From positions 1 to 64,000 of the forward strand of contig NZ_FOTM01000006.1 in assembly GCF_900114565.1 (NCBI RefSeq): a stretch of 64,000 nucleotides of DNA, written 5' to 3'. The translations under genes and the position numbers were made by a program. Under the pieces are notes generated by a model. It was not told where the DNA came from. It was given only the letters and a program-made list of their open reading frames with translations, and made no database searches. This document shows, piece after piece, positions 8,777 through 16,477 of this stretch; the stretch's first letter is position 1, and each line of letters begins with the position of its first letter. Source of the DNA: Leifsonia sp. CL147. Its GTDB lineage: Bacteria; Actinomycetota; Actinomycetes; Actinomycetales; Microbacteriaceae.

Positions 8777-10066
8777 ATGAATCCTCGCCCTGCCGAACGG
8801 ACGCGCCGGCGTCCGCCGAGCCCCGTGATGGATGCGATCGTCGCCGTCATCGTGATCGGCGTCACGCTGCTGCCGACCGGTGATCCCTCCGACCACCGGG
8901 CTGTCCCGTCGCCCCTGATGCAGGCGCCGTGGCTCGTGGTGTTCCCGCTCGCGGCCGTTGCCATCCTCCTGTTCCGCCGACGCCGGCCGACGGCGGTCCT
9001 GGCCGGTACCGTGGGGGTGCTGATCGCCGGACTGATCGTGGACCGGGAGCTGCTCCCGCTCATCGTCCCGGTGGTGATCGCGTCGTTCGGCCTCGCGCTC
9101 CGCGCCTCCCGCCGGACGACGCTGATCGCGATCCCGGTCACCGTGGTGGTGCTGCTCATCGTCGAGGTCGTCGTGAGCCGAGTGCATGTCCTGGACGTGC
9201 GCGTCCTTCCGCTCACCACCGTCGTCGCGGCGGCAGCGATCGCCGGGGACGCCACCCGCTCGCGTCGCGCGTACATCTCGGCGATCACCGAACGGGCCCT
9301 GCGTGCCGAGGACACCCGCGAGTCGGAGGCGCGCCGGCGCGTCGTCGAGGAGCGGCTCCGGATCGCGCGGGACCTGCACGACACCGTCGCCCACCAGATC
9401 ACCGTGATCAACCTGCACGCCAACGTCGCCACGCAGGCCGTCCGGGCCGACCCCGCGCTCGCCGAGCGGTCGCTCACGACGATCAGCACAGCCGCGCGGA
9501 CCGTTCTCACGGAGATCGCCGACCTCCTCTCCCTGCTGCGCGCGGACGCCGGTGCCGATGGCCTCCCGACGACGCCGAGCGTGTCCATGAGCGATGTGGA
9601 TGCGCTGCTCGCCGGATTCGCCGCCTCCGGCCTGGCCGTCACCTCCCGCACCGAGGGGACGGCGGGCAGCCTCCCGGACCCGGTCTCCGGGGTCGCCTAT
9701 CGTGTCGTTCAGGAGGCCCTCACCAACGCGCACAAGCACGGGAGCGAGGGCCGGGCCCACCTGCTGCTCCAGTACACGCCGGAGTTGCTCACGATCACCG
9801 TCACCAACCCCGCGGCGAGCGGCCCCGGGGCGAGCGGCCCGGCGGCGGCCGGCGCCGCGGCGGCCGGCCCGGGGGCGTCCGGCCCGGGGGCGTCCGGCCC
9901 GGGGGCGTCCGGCGACGGCCTGCCCCGGTCGGGCCACGGCCTGCAGGGCGTCCGCGAGCGGGTCGGCGCGGTCGGCGGTCGCGTCGAGGCCGGCCCGACC
10001 GCGACGGGATACGTGCTCAGGGCGTTCCTGCCGTTGACCGCTTCCCCGGTCGCCGGTGGCGCTTGA
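8777..10066 (+). CDS. Sensor histidine kinase, NarL/LiaS-like (HisKA_3)
   Basis: A 429-residue membrane kinase with about five N-terminal membrane segments (residues 18-160), no large sensor domain and a dimerisation/phosphoacceptor helix with His201 (RIARDLHDTVAHQ). The HATPase domain has N-box VVQEALTNAHKHG (about 311-323) and G-box GHGLQGVRERV (386-396). Between these boxes lies an unusual 35-residue Ala/Ser/Gly/Pro stretch built from GASGP-type repeats, where the ATP lid usually sits. It lies 15 bases before its response regulator and is divergent from an ABC exporter, an arrangement typical of envelope-stress or antimicrobial-sensing systems. Confidence 0.9.
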   Translation: MNPRPAERTRRRPPSPVMDAIVAVIVIGVTLLPTGDPSDHRAVPSPLMQAPWLVVFPLAAVAILLFRRRRPTAVLAGTVGVLIAGLIVDRELLPLIVPVVIASFGLALRASRRTTLIAIPVTVVVLLIVEVVVSRVHVLDVRVLPLTTVVAAAAIAGDATRSRRAYISAITERALRAEDTRESEARRRVVEERLRIARDLHDTVAHQITVINLHANVATQAVRADPALAERSLTTISTAARTVLTEIADLLSLLRADAGADGLPTTPSVSMSDVDALLAGFAASGLAVTSRTEGTAGSLPDPVSGVAYRVVQEALTNAHKHGSEGRAHLLLQYTPELLTITVTNPAASGPGASGPAAAGAAAAGPGASGPGASGPGASGDGLPRSGHGLQGVRERVGAVGGRVEAGPTATGYVLRAFLPLTASPVAGGA

Positions 10067-10081
10067 CGAGAGAATGAGGTC

Positions 10082-10759
10082 ATGACGATCTCCGTGCTCC
10101 TGGCCGACGACCAGGAACTGATCCGGTCCGCCGTCCGCTCCCTGGTCGACCTCGCGCCGGATCTCACTGTCGTCGGCGAGGCGAGCGACGGAGAGCAGGC
10201 GGTCGACCTCGCCGCCCGGCTCCACCCGGAGGTGGTGCTCATGGACATCCGGATGCCGAACACGAACGGCATCGAGGCGACGGCGACGATCTGCGCCGAC
10301 CCGGAGCTCGCCGACGTGCGGGTCCTCATCCTCACCACCTTCGAGGAGGACGAGTACGTTCTGGATGCCCTGAGGGCCGGCGCCAGCGGCTTCATCGGGA
10401 AGAACACCAGCACCGAGGACCTGCTCTCCGCGATCCGTACCGTCCACGCCGGCGAGTCCCTGCTCTCACCGCGAGCCACCCACGTGCTCATCGACCGCTA
10501 TGTGCGTCCGGCCGCGCAGGACCCGTCCGGCGGACGGCCGCCGCACGGTCTCGAGGAGCTGACGGACCGCGAACGGGAGGTGCTCCAGGTGGTCGCGGAG
10601 GGTCTCAGCAATGCGGAGATCGCGGCCCGGTTCGTCATCTCGCCGGCCACCGTCAAGACCCACATCAGCCGCATCATGACCAAGCTCTACGCGCACGACC
10701 GGGCGCAGCTCGTCATCGCCGCCTACGAGAGCGGCCTGCGCATCCCGCGCCCCCGCTGA
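10082..10759 (+). CDS. NarL/LuxR-family response regulator
   Basis: A 225-residue DNA-binding regulator. The receiver domain (about residues 1-120) has acidic residues Asp9/Asp10, phosphoacceptor Asp55 in VVLMDIRMPN, and a conserved Lys in the GFIGKN segment. The LuxR-type HTH (about 160-220) reads LTDREREVLQVVAEGLSNAE followed by SPATVKTHISRIMTKL. GAGAGAATGAGGTC precedes the ATG. It is the partner of the upstream kinase and likely controls the divergent ABC exporter. The palindrome array begins 16 bases after its stop. Confidence 0.93.
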   Translation: MTISVLLADDQELIRSAVRSLVDLAPDLTVVGEASDGEQAVDLAARLHPEVVLMDIRMPNTNGIEATATICADPELADVRVLILTTFEEDEYVLDALRAGASGFIGKNTSTEDLLSAIRTVHAGESLLSPRATHVLIDRYVRPAAQDPSGGRPPHGLEELTDREREVLQVVAEGLSNAEIAARFVISPATVKTHISRIMTKLYAHDRAQLVIAAYESGLRIPRPR

Positions 10760-10774
10760 CCCTCAGAGCGCGGC

Positions 10775-11071
10775 ACATTCGTGACGAATGTCGCTTCCGC
10801 CCGCGCGGAACGGCACATTCGTGACGAATGTCGCTTCTGCCCGCGCGGAATGGCACATTCGTGACGAATGTCGCTTCCGCCCGCGGGGAACGGCACATTC
10901 GTCACGAATGTCGCTTCTGCCCGCGGGGAACGGCACATTCGTGACGAATGTCGCTTCCGCCCGCGGGGCGCGGCACATTCGTGACGAATGTCGCGTCTGC
11001 CCGCGGGGAACGGCACATTCGTGACGAATGTCGCGTCCGCCCGCGGGGAACGGCACATTCGTCACGAATGT
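10775..11071. repeat. Array of eight 17-bp palindromes at exact 40-bp period
   Basis: Eight copies of ACATTCGTSACGAATGT (8-bp arms, single central G or C) start at 10775, 10815, 10855, 10895, 10935, 10975, 11015 and 11055. The centre is G in copies 1-3 and 5-7 and C in copies 4 and 8. The 23-base spacers are conserved (CGCTTCCGCCCGCGCGGAA-like) and alternate TTCCGC with TTCTGC, giving a weaker 80-bp period. Some spacers are themselves palindromic. The array fills the gap between the response regulator stop and the tRNA 3' end. It is not a CRISPR, because the spacers repeat. Confidence 0.97.
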
Positions 11072-11074
11072 CGG

Positions 11075-11148
11075 TACCCCCAGTGGGACTCGAACCCACA
11101 CTCGGGCGAGTTTAAGTCGCCTGCCTCTACCGATTGGGCTATGGGGGC
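11075..11148 (-). tRNA. tRNA-Leu (anticodon UAA)
   Basis: The minus strand folds as a 74-nt cloverleaf. The acceptor is GCCCCCA with TGGGGGT (a G-U first pair), the anticodon stem GGCGA/TCGCC has loop CTTAAAC, and the T-arm GTGGG-TTCGAGT-CCCAC is perfect. CCA is not encoded. The anticodon UAA reads UUA, which is rare in such a GC-rich genome. The variable loop is only five bases (CGAGT), unlike the long arm expected of a class II leucine tRNA. The last palindrome of the adjacent array lies three bases beyond its 3' end. Confidence 0.9.
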
Positions 11149-11182
11149 GAGGCGGCGAAGCTGAGGAGGCTGCGCCGGTGCT

Positions 11183-11290
11183 CTAGCGGTCGCGGTACGG
11201 CGACTTGACCATCTGGATGATGGCCGCAGTGGCCAGCGAGCCGCCGACGATGATGACGAGCCAGATGAATCCGATGAGCAGACCTTCCAT
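11183..11290 (-). CDS. Short single-helix membrane peptide
   Basis: A 35-residue ORF, MEGLLIGFIWLVIIVGGSLA and onwards, forms one strongly hydrophobic helix followed by a basic tail (KSPYRDR). No clear ribosome-binding site is visible, and the frame continues further upstream without a better start. It resembles the many short membrane peptides annotated in Microbacteriaceae, but I cannot assign a function. Confidence 0.5.
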   Translation of the reverse strand: MEGLLIGFIWLVIIVGGSLATAAIIQMVKSPYRDR

Positions 11291-11415
11291 GCAGGCAACG
11301 CTACACCGTCGGCATCGGGCGCCGCGTCTGAGAACGCGCTCAGCGCATCCAAGGTCGTTCCTCAAACACGTTCGGCACACTGTCGGCAGACACCCTCTGG
11401 TGAGGTGTCCCCGAT

Positions 11416-11466
11416 CCGGCCGGTGCCCGAGATCCCCCGACGCGGGTGCCGGCCGGGTCTTCTTGT
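11416..11466 (+). terminator. Terminator-like hairpin upstream of the YchJ gene
   Basis: CCGGCCGGTGCCCG (11416-11429) pairs with CGGGTGCCGGCCGG (11443-11456) with two mismatches and is followed by GTCTTCTTGTT. No plus-strand gene precedes it between 11291 and 11416, so it may end a small RNA or act as a leader element. A smaller GACACC...GGTGTC hairpin lies just upstream. Confidence 0.45.
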
Positions 11467-11523
11467 TCGGGGCCCGTTGTCCGGCGCGTCCGGAGGGATC
11501 GGGAGCCCCGTTAGGCTCGGACG

Positions 11524-11901
11524 GTGACCACGCGCTGCCCCTGCCTCAGCGGCGAGAGCTACGACGCCTGCTGCGGCCCGCTCCACCGCGGCGAGCCTGC
11601 GCCCACCGCCGAGCGGCTGATGCGGTCCCGGTTCAGTGCCTTCGCCCTCGGGGATGCGGACTACCTCCTGCGCAGCTGGCACCCCTCCACCCGGCCCGCT
11701 GCCGTGGACCTCGACCCCGGTTTGCGCTGGTACCGGCTCGACATCGAACGGACCGAGCGCGGTGGCCCGTTCGACCGGGAGGGTGTGGTCGAGTTCGTAG
11801 CGCACTATCGGGGAACCGAGCGGGGCAGCATCCACGAGGTCTCGCGATTCCTGCGGGAGGGCCGGGACTGGTTCTACGTGGACGCGCTGCCGCATCCCTA
11901 A
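11524..11901 (+). CDS. YchJ-like UPF0225 family protein
   Basis: A 125-residue protein of the YchJ/UPF0225 family. The N-terminal Cys cluster CPCLSGESYDACCG (about residues 5-18) is the zinc-binding SEC-C-like motif, followed by LMRSRFSAFALGDADYLLRS and a YRGTERGSIHEVSRF segment typical of the NTF2-like fold. The biochemical role is unknown. TAGGCT at 11512-11517 lies six bases before the GTG, indicating a leaderless transcript and supporting the start. A long inverted repeat follows the stop. Confidence 0.88.
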   Translation: MTTRCPCLSGESYDACCGPLHRGEPAPTAERLMRSRFSAFALGDADYLLRSWHPSTRPAAVDLDPGLRWYRLDIERTERGGPFDREGVVEFVAHYRGTERGSIHEVSRFLREGRDWFYVDALPHP

Positions 11902-11903
11902 CC

Positions 11904-11968
11904 GCATCGCTGGGACGCGACACGCCGTCCCAGCGACGCGGAGACGGCGTGTCGCGTCCCACCGATGC
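11904..11968. repeat. Long inverted repeat, family B copy 1
   Basis: Arms of 26 bases (11904-11929 and 11943-11968, one mismatch) include GGGACGCGACACGCCGTC and its complement around a 13-base loop. It fills the convergent gap between the YchJ gene and the large membrane-protein gene and probably serves as a bidirectional terminator. It shares CGACACGCCG with family A loops. Confidence 0.85.
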
Positions 11969-11997
11969 GCCGGCGCGGTCGCTGCAGGCGAGCGCCG

Positions 11998-14412
11998 TTA
12001 CGGGAGCGGCCGGTCGAGCGACGGCGCGACGTACCGCCGCCACAGCCACACCACCAGGCTCGCCGCCGCGAATCCGGCGGCGACCCCCACGACGACGAGG
12101 ATGCCGATCCCGTTCTCGACGAGGGAGGCGACCGGGAGCAGCAGAGCGAACAGGACGGTGTAGACGACCACGCTGAGACCGCCCCAGAGACACCGCGACC
12201 ACTGGGCGATCGCCCGCCCGGGCAGTCCGCCGAGCGGAAGCAGGAGGATGGACGCCGAACCGATCCCGACCATGGCCAGCGCGTTCGCCGTCTCCATCAG
12301 GAAGGCCGTGAACGCTCCCGTCGGCGACGGGAGGAGGCCGACCGTCAGCCAGGCGATCACGCCGAGCGCCGCGACGGCGGACACCTGCGCGGCGGCGATG
12401 CGCCCGCGGCGGACACGTCCGGCGTGCGGTGCCAGCGCGAGCCCGACGACGAGCGCGAAGAGCAGCGCGGGGGAGAGGCCGAGCAGCCGCGAGCCGAGGG
12501 CGGCGACCGCGACGATGGCGAGCATGCCCGGGCGCACGGTCACGCGCGGCACCGCAAGGCCGAGGTGCGGGGCGAGCCCCCGACCGGCGAACAGCCAGAG
12601 CGCGTTCACCGCCGTGACGGCGATCGTCACGGCGAGAAGCACACGGAGGTAGACGGCCGGGTCGGACACCGGCGTGGACAGGGTCACGAGCACCGCAGCA
12701 CCCGCCATGACCGCGAGTCCGAGCCGGAGCGGCCGTCGGTCGGCTGGATCCGGCGAGGCCCAGGTCACCCCGATGGATGCGCTCCCCGCCGACATCGCCG
12801 ACCCGGCCGGCCCCGCCGACCCGGCCGGCCCCGCCGACCTGGCTGGCCCCGCCGACCCGGCCGGCCCCGCCGATCCCGCCGACCGCGCCGAACCGCCGAA
12901 CAGCGCCGACGCATCCGACACCTCCGATCGCGGCCGATTGCGCCCGAACAGAGAAGGTCGCCGAGACCCATCCGTCCGGCTCGAGCGGCCCCGCGCGATC
13001 CCGGCGGTCAGCAGCCGCGCAGGCAGCACCAGGAGGAGCAGCGCCGCCACGGCGAGTCCGAGAGCGCGCATCCACCCGGGCAGTGCGGCCACCGAGACGA
13101 CCGGGGCGGATGCCGTCGTGAACGGCGTCTCGATCCATCCCTTCGTGCCGTCAGGCGGGTCGGCCGGCGGCACCGCACCGGGAGTCGCCGGGGTGGGAGT
13201 CGCCGGCACCGTTGCGGTGGGGCTGTGAGTGTGCGTCGGCGAGGGAGTGGAGGCGCCGGCGGCGGGCGAGATGCTGAACCCGATCACGTTGCTGCCGGGG
13301 CTGACGTTGCCGGCCGCGTCCCGCTGCAGTGCCGAGACCGTGTAGCGGCCCTCGGGCAGGGTGCCCGGACAGCTCCACGCGCCGGCCGCGACGTCGGCCG
13401 TGCAGACGACCAGCGAACCCTGCGCGGACGTCGCGTACAGCGTCACGTGGTCGCCGGTCTCTCCGCCGCCGGAGAAGGCGACCGCTGTACCGACCCGGGC
13501 GGTGGTGCCGCCGGCGGGGCTGGTGATGCTGGGCGCGGCGGGTGAGGTGCGGTCCACGTCGATGACCGAGGGCGGGCTGCTGCCGGAGCTCTGCGGCGAG
13601 AATCCCGCCACTTGCGTCGCGGTGACCGTGTGCCGGCCGTCGGGCAGGGTGCCGCCGAGGACGCATCCCCAGTTGCCGGAGGAGTCCGCCGGGAAGGTGC
13701 ACGAGGCGCCGGTGTCGGCCGTGACCGTCACGCGCGCATTCGGGTACGCAGTTCCGCGGACACCGCCGCCGCTCGCCGTCACGCCGTCGCCGGCGATCGC
13801 CGGCGGGCCGAGCACATCCACTCGGCCGACGGCGGAGGTGCTCGTCGCCGAGGACTCGGCTCGGACCGGCACACCGGGCCCGTCCGGCAGGGACTGCAGG
13901 TCGCAGCTCCAGCGACCGTCGGATCCGACGGGAGCGCGACAGCTCTCCGCTGCACCGGGCGATGAGCCGCCGGAGACGTCGATGACGTCGCCGGGCGTTC
14001 CCGTTCCCGAGACGACGAGCGGGAACGACGTCACCAGACGGCTCGGGAGGCGGTCGAGCGCGGGCGGCCCCGGAGTGGGCGTGGGCGTCGGCGTCGGCGA
14101 GCCCGACGGGGTGGCCGTGCCGGCGGGAGCGCCGGCCGAGGGCGCATCGGTGGAGGTCGCGGTGGATGCTGCAGTGGCGGTTGCTGCGGAGGTCGCGGTG
14201 GCGATCGCTGCGGAGGTTGCTGCGGTCGAGGCGAGACGGGAGGAGGTGGCTGCGGACGGGTACGGCGATGCGGAGGCGGGGGCCGGGGATGCGATCAGCC
14301 CGGCGACGCCGAGCAGTACCGCGGCGCGGGCGAAGATGGATACGACGGAGACCAGTCCGCTCGACCCCCGTGGCCGGACTGGTGGTGACACATCGCTCGA
14401 AAATCCCCGCAT
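11998..14412 (-). CDS. Large surface/membrane protein with Ig-like repeats, function unknown
   Basis: An 804-residue protein. A signal-type helix (about residues 20-48) leads to an Ala/Ser/Thr low-complexity region with a PTPTPTPTPG spacer. Three Ig-like extracellular repeats of about 85 residues follow (about 130-400; each carries a Cys and a W-C pair such as GRWSCDLQSLPDG and GNWGCVLGGTLPDGRH). A second Pro/Thr linker and one membrane helix (about 440-465) come next. A cytoplasmic stretch with AGSAGP repeats precedes a C-terminal domain with roughly eight membrane helices. It resembles actinobacterial adhesin-like proteins with Big_6-type modules, but no transport or enzymatic motif is recognised. 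The exact start is uncertain. Confidence 0.75.
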   Translation of the reverse strand: MRGFSSDVSPPVRPRGSSGLVSVVSIFARAAVLLGVAGLIASPAPASASPYPSAATSSRLASTAATSAAIATATSAATATAASTATSTDAPSAGAPAGTATPSGSPTPTPTPTPGPPALDRLPSRLVTSFPLVVSGTGTPGDVIDVSGGSSPGAAESCRAPVGSDGRWSCDLQSLPDGPGVPVRAESSATSTSAVGRVDVLGPPAIAGDGVTASGGGVRGTAYPNARVTVTADTGASCTFPADSSGNWGCVLGGTLPDGRHTVTATQVAGFSPQSSGSSPPSVIDVDRTSPAAPSITSPAGGTTARVGTAVAFSGGGETGDHVTLYATSAQGSLVVCTADVAAGAWSCPGTLPEGRYTVSALQRDAAGNVSPGSNVIGFSISPAAGASTPSPTHTHSPTATVPATPTPATPGAVPPADPPDGTKGWIETPFTTASAPVVSVAALPGWMRALGLAVAALLLLVLPARLLTAGIARGRSSRTDGSRRPSLFGRNRPRSEVSDASALFGGSARSAGSAGPAGSAGPARSAGPAGSAGPAGSAMSAGSASIGVTWASPDPADRRPLRLGLAVMAGAAVLVTLSTPVSDPAVYLRVLLAVTIAVTAVNALWLFAGRGLAPHLGLAVPRVTVRPGMLAIVAVAALGSRLLGLSPALLFALVVGLALAPHAGRVRRGRIAAAQVSAVAALGVIAWLTVGLLPSPTGAFTAFLMETANALAMVGIGSASILLLPLGGLPGRAIAQWSRCLWGGLSVVVYTVLFALLLPVASLVENGIGILVVVGVAAGFAAASLVVWLWRRYVAPSLDRPLP

Positions 14413-14543
14413 TCCACCCCATTCCAGGGGGTGGCCGCCAGCGCTGTCAAACGAATCGCCGGTATTTGCGGCATACTGTGATCTGGGTCAGGTGTCCCAC
14501 TTTTCTCCCGCGCGACGGCGCGCGGCAGACCTCAGGAGTCCGG

Positions 14544-15224
14544 ATGGCGCGCATCCCGGTCGTAGACCGCCGCACCGCACTGGTGCAGGCCGCCCTGCGG
14601 GTCGTCGCGCGCGACGGTGTCGCCGCCGCCACCACACGGCGCATCGTGGCCGAGGCCGGGATGCCGCTGGCCAGCTTCCACTACGTCTTCGCCTCCCGCG
14701 ACGCCCTGATGGCGGAACTCATCGAGGCGGCCGTCGAGAGCGAGCAGCGCGACTTCGCGCCGGCTTTCGCGGGCGATGTCCCGGCCCTCGGGATGCGCGA
14801 GGCGATCCGCGCAGGACTGCAGCACTACCTCGACGGCGTGCGCTCGGATCCCGACCGCGAGAAGGCGATGTTCGAGCTGACCCAGTGGGCCTTGCGCGAA
14901 CCCGGCTTCGAGTCGCTGGCGCGTCGCCAGTACGCCCGCTACCACGAGGTCGCCGCGCTGGCCGCCGAGGAGGTCGCCCGGCTGACCGGAAGCGAGTGGA
15001 GGCGGCCCCTCGCCGAGGTCGCCCGGATCCTCGTCGCCTTCTCCGACGGCCTCACCATCGCCTGGCTGGTCACCCGTGACGATGCCGCGGCCGCCGCCAC
15101 GATGGATGTCGCCGCCGACGCCCTCGCCGCCCTCGCGACACCGATTGCCACCCCCACCCCCGGCCCCACGCCCACCCCCACTCCCACCGCCACTCCCACC
15201 CCCACGAAGGCAGGTGCACGATGA
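14544..15224 (+). CDS. TetR family transcriptional regulator
   Basis: A 226-residue regulator. The N-terminal HTH (about residues 10-55; DGVAAATTRRIVAEAGMPLA, then SFHYVFASRDALMAELI) is followed by a ligand-binding domain with DPDREKAMFELTQWALREPG. The C-terminus is a threonine-proline tail (TPTPTPT). CTCAGGAG precedes the ATG. Its stop overlaps the MFS gene start (ATGA), so it is the first gene of a four-gene coupled operon and probably regulates it. The divergent gap to the large membrane-protein gene likely contains its operator. Confidence 0.9.
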   Translation: MARIPVVDRRTALVQAALRVVARDGVAAATTRRIVAEAGMPLASFHYVFASRDALMAELIEAAVESEQRDFAPAFAGDVPALGMREAIRAGLQHYLDGVRSDPDREKAMFELTQWALREPGFESLARRQYARYHEVAALAAEEVARLTGSEWRRPLAEVARILVAFSDGLTIAWLVTRDDAAAAATMDVAADALAALATPIATPTPGPTPTPTPTATPTPTKAGAR

Positions 15225-16477
15225 CGAACACCACGACGCCCCCGGTCTTCGCCGAGCCGATCCGCAAGGTCCCCGGCCGGTGGATCGCCGCGTTCGCGGT
15301 CGCCTGGCTGGGGGTGTGGATGGCGCAGCTCGCGCCCGTCCAGAAGCTCCTCCCCGACCAGGTGCAGGCGCAGCTGCACACGACCGCCTGGGTGGAGAAC
15401 GTCCTGGCCTTCGGTGTGATCTCCGGGATCTCGGGAGTCTGCGCGATCATCGCCTACCCGCTGACCGGCGCGCTCTCCGACCGGACGACGAGCCGTTTCG
15501 GCCGGCGGCGCCCGTGGATCGCGGCCGGCGCGCTCGTCTTCGCCGCGTCGCTCGTGCTGCTCGGACTGCAGACCAGCCTGGTCGGGATCGGCGTCTTCTG
15601 GTGCCTCGCGCTCACCGGCTTCTGCATGCTCACCGCCGCGCTCACCGCCACGATCAGCGATCAGGTTCCGGTCGACCAGCGCGGGTACGTCAGCGGCTGG
15701 ATCAGCGCCCCGCAGGCGATCGGCATCATCCTCGGTGTCGCGCTCGTCACCTACGTCGTCGCCGGAGCGCTCCTCGGCTACACCGCCATGGCCGTCGTGC
15801 TCCTGGTCCTCCTGCTGCCGTTCCTGTTCCTGCCCGACGCGGTCCTTCCCGTGGAACTGCGCGACCGGATGTCGTTCCGCGGCGTCATCGAGGGCCTCTG
15901 GATCAGCCCGCGCCAGCATCCCGACTTCGGCTGGACGCTGCTCAGCCGGGTCCTGGTCAACTTCGGCAACGCCTTCGGCACCACCCTTCTGCTGTACTTC
16001 CTCGAGTTCGGCCTGCGCGACCCGAACGCGGACGACGACCTCCTCGTCCTCATCCTCATCTACATGGTGTTCGTCATCATCGCGTCGCTGGTGCTCGGCC
16101 GGCTCTCCGACCGCCTGGGCCGGCGCAAGGCGTTCGTCTTCGCCTCCTCCGCCGTGCAGGGCGTCGCGGCGCTGCTGCTGGCGTTCGTGCCGCAACTCTC
16201 CGTGGCGATGGTGGCCGCCGCACTGCTCGGGATCGGCTACGGCTGCTTCCTCTCCGTGGATCAGGCGCTCGCCACGCAGGTGCTCCCCGATCCGGAGAGC
16301 CGGGGGAAGGACCTCGGCATCATGAACATCGCCCTCGCCGTCCCACAGGCTGTCGCGCCCTTGTTCGGCGCCCTGATCGTCGCGGCGCTGGGCGGCTTCG
16401 CCGGCCTGTTCGTCCTGTCCGCCGTGTTCGCGTTCGCCGGGGCGCTCGCGGTCGCCCGAGTGAAAGCGGTGCGCTAG
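15221..16477 (+). CDS. MFS transporter
   Basis: A 418-residue major facilitator with about twelve membrane helices. The loop 2-3 signature is GALSDRTTSRFGRRRPWI, and its repeat in the second half is GRLSDRLGRRKAF. The sequence resembles the SLC45/GPH-like sugar-transporter branch (MAQLAPVQKLLPDQV, SDQVPVDQRGYVSGW), but the substrate cannot be read from it. It overlaps the TetR gene by four bases and the aldolase gene by one base, so it presumably moves the substrate or product of the downstream enzymes. Confidence 0.88.
   Translation: MTNTTTPPVFAEPIRKVPGRWIAAFAVAWLGVWMAQLAPVQKLLPDQVQAQLHTTAWVENVLAFGVISGISGVCAIIAYPLTGALSDRTTSRFGRRRPWIAAGALVFAASLVLLGLQTSLVGIGVFWCLALTGFCMLTAALTATISDQVPVDQRGYVSGWISAPQAIGIILGVALVTYVVAGALLGYTAMAVVLLVLLLPFLFLPDAVLPVELRDRMSFRGVIEGLWISPRQHPDFGWTLLSRVLVNFGNAFGTTLLLYFLEFGLRDPNADDDLLVLILIYMVFVIIASLVLGRLSDRLGRRKAFVFASSAVQGVAALLLAFVPQLSVAMVAAALLGIGYGCFLSVDQALATQVLPDPESRGKDLGIMNIALAVPQAVAPLFGALIVAALGGFAGLFVLSAVFAFAGALAVARVKAVR

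Noticed and set aside
10775-11071. CRISPR array
   Set aside because: The repeated core is a short 17-bp palindrome, the intervening sequences are themselves repeats rather than unique spacers, and no cas genes are nearby.
10723-11101. ORFs over the first palindrome array (TFVTNVP repeats)
   Set aside because: All frames stay open because the 40-bp repeats lack stops, no start site is credible, and the region overlaps the tRNA.
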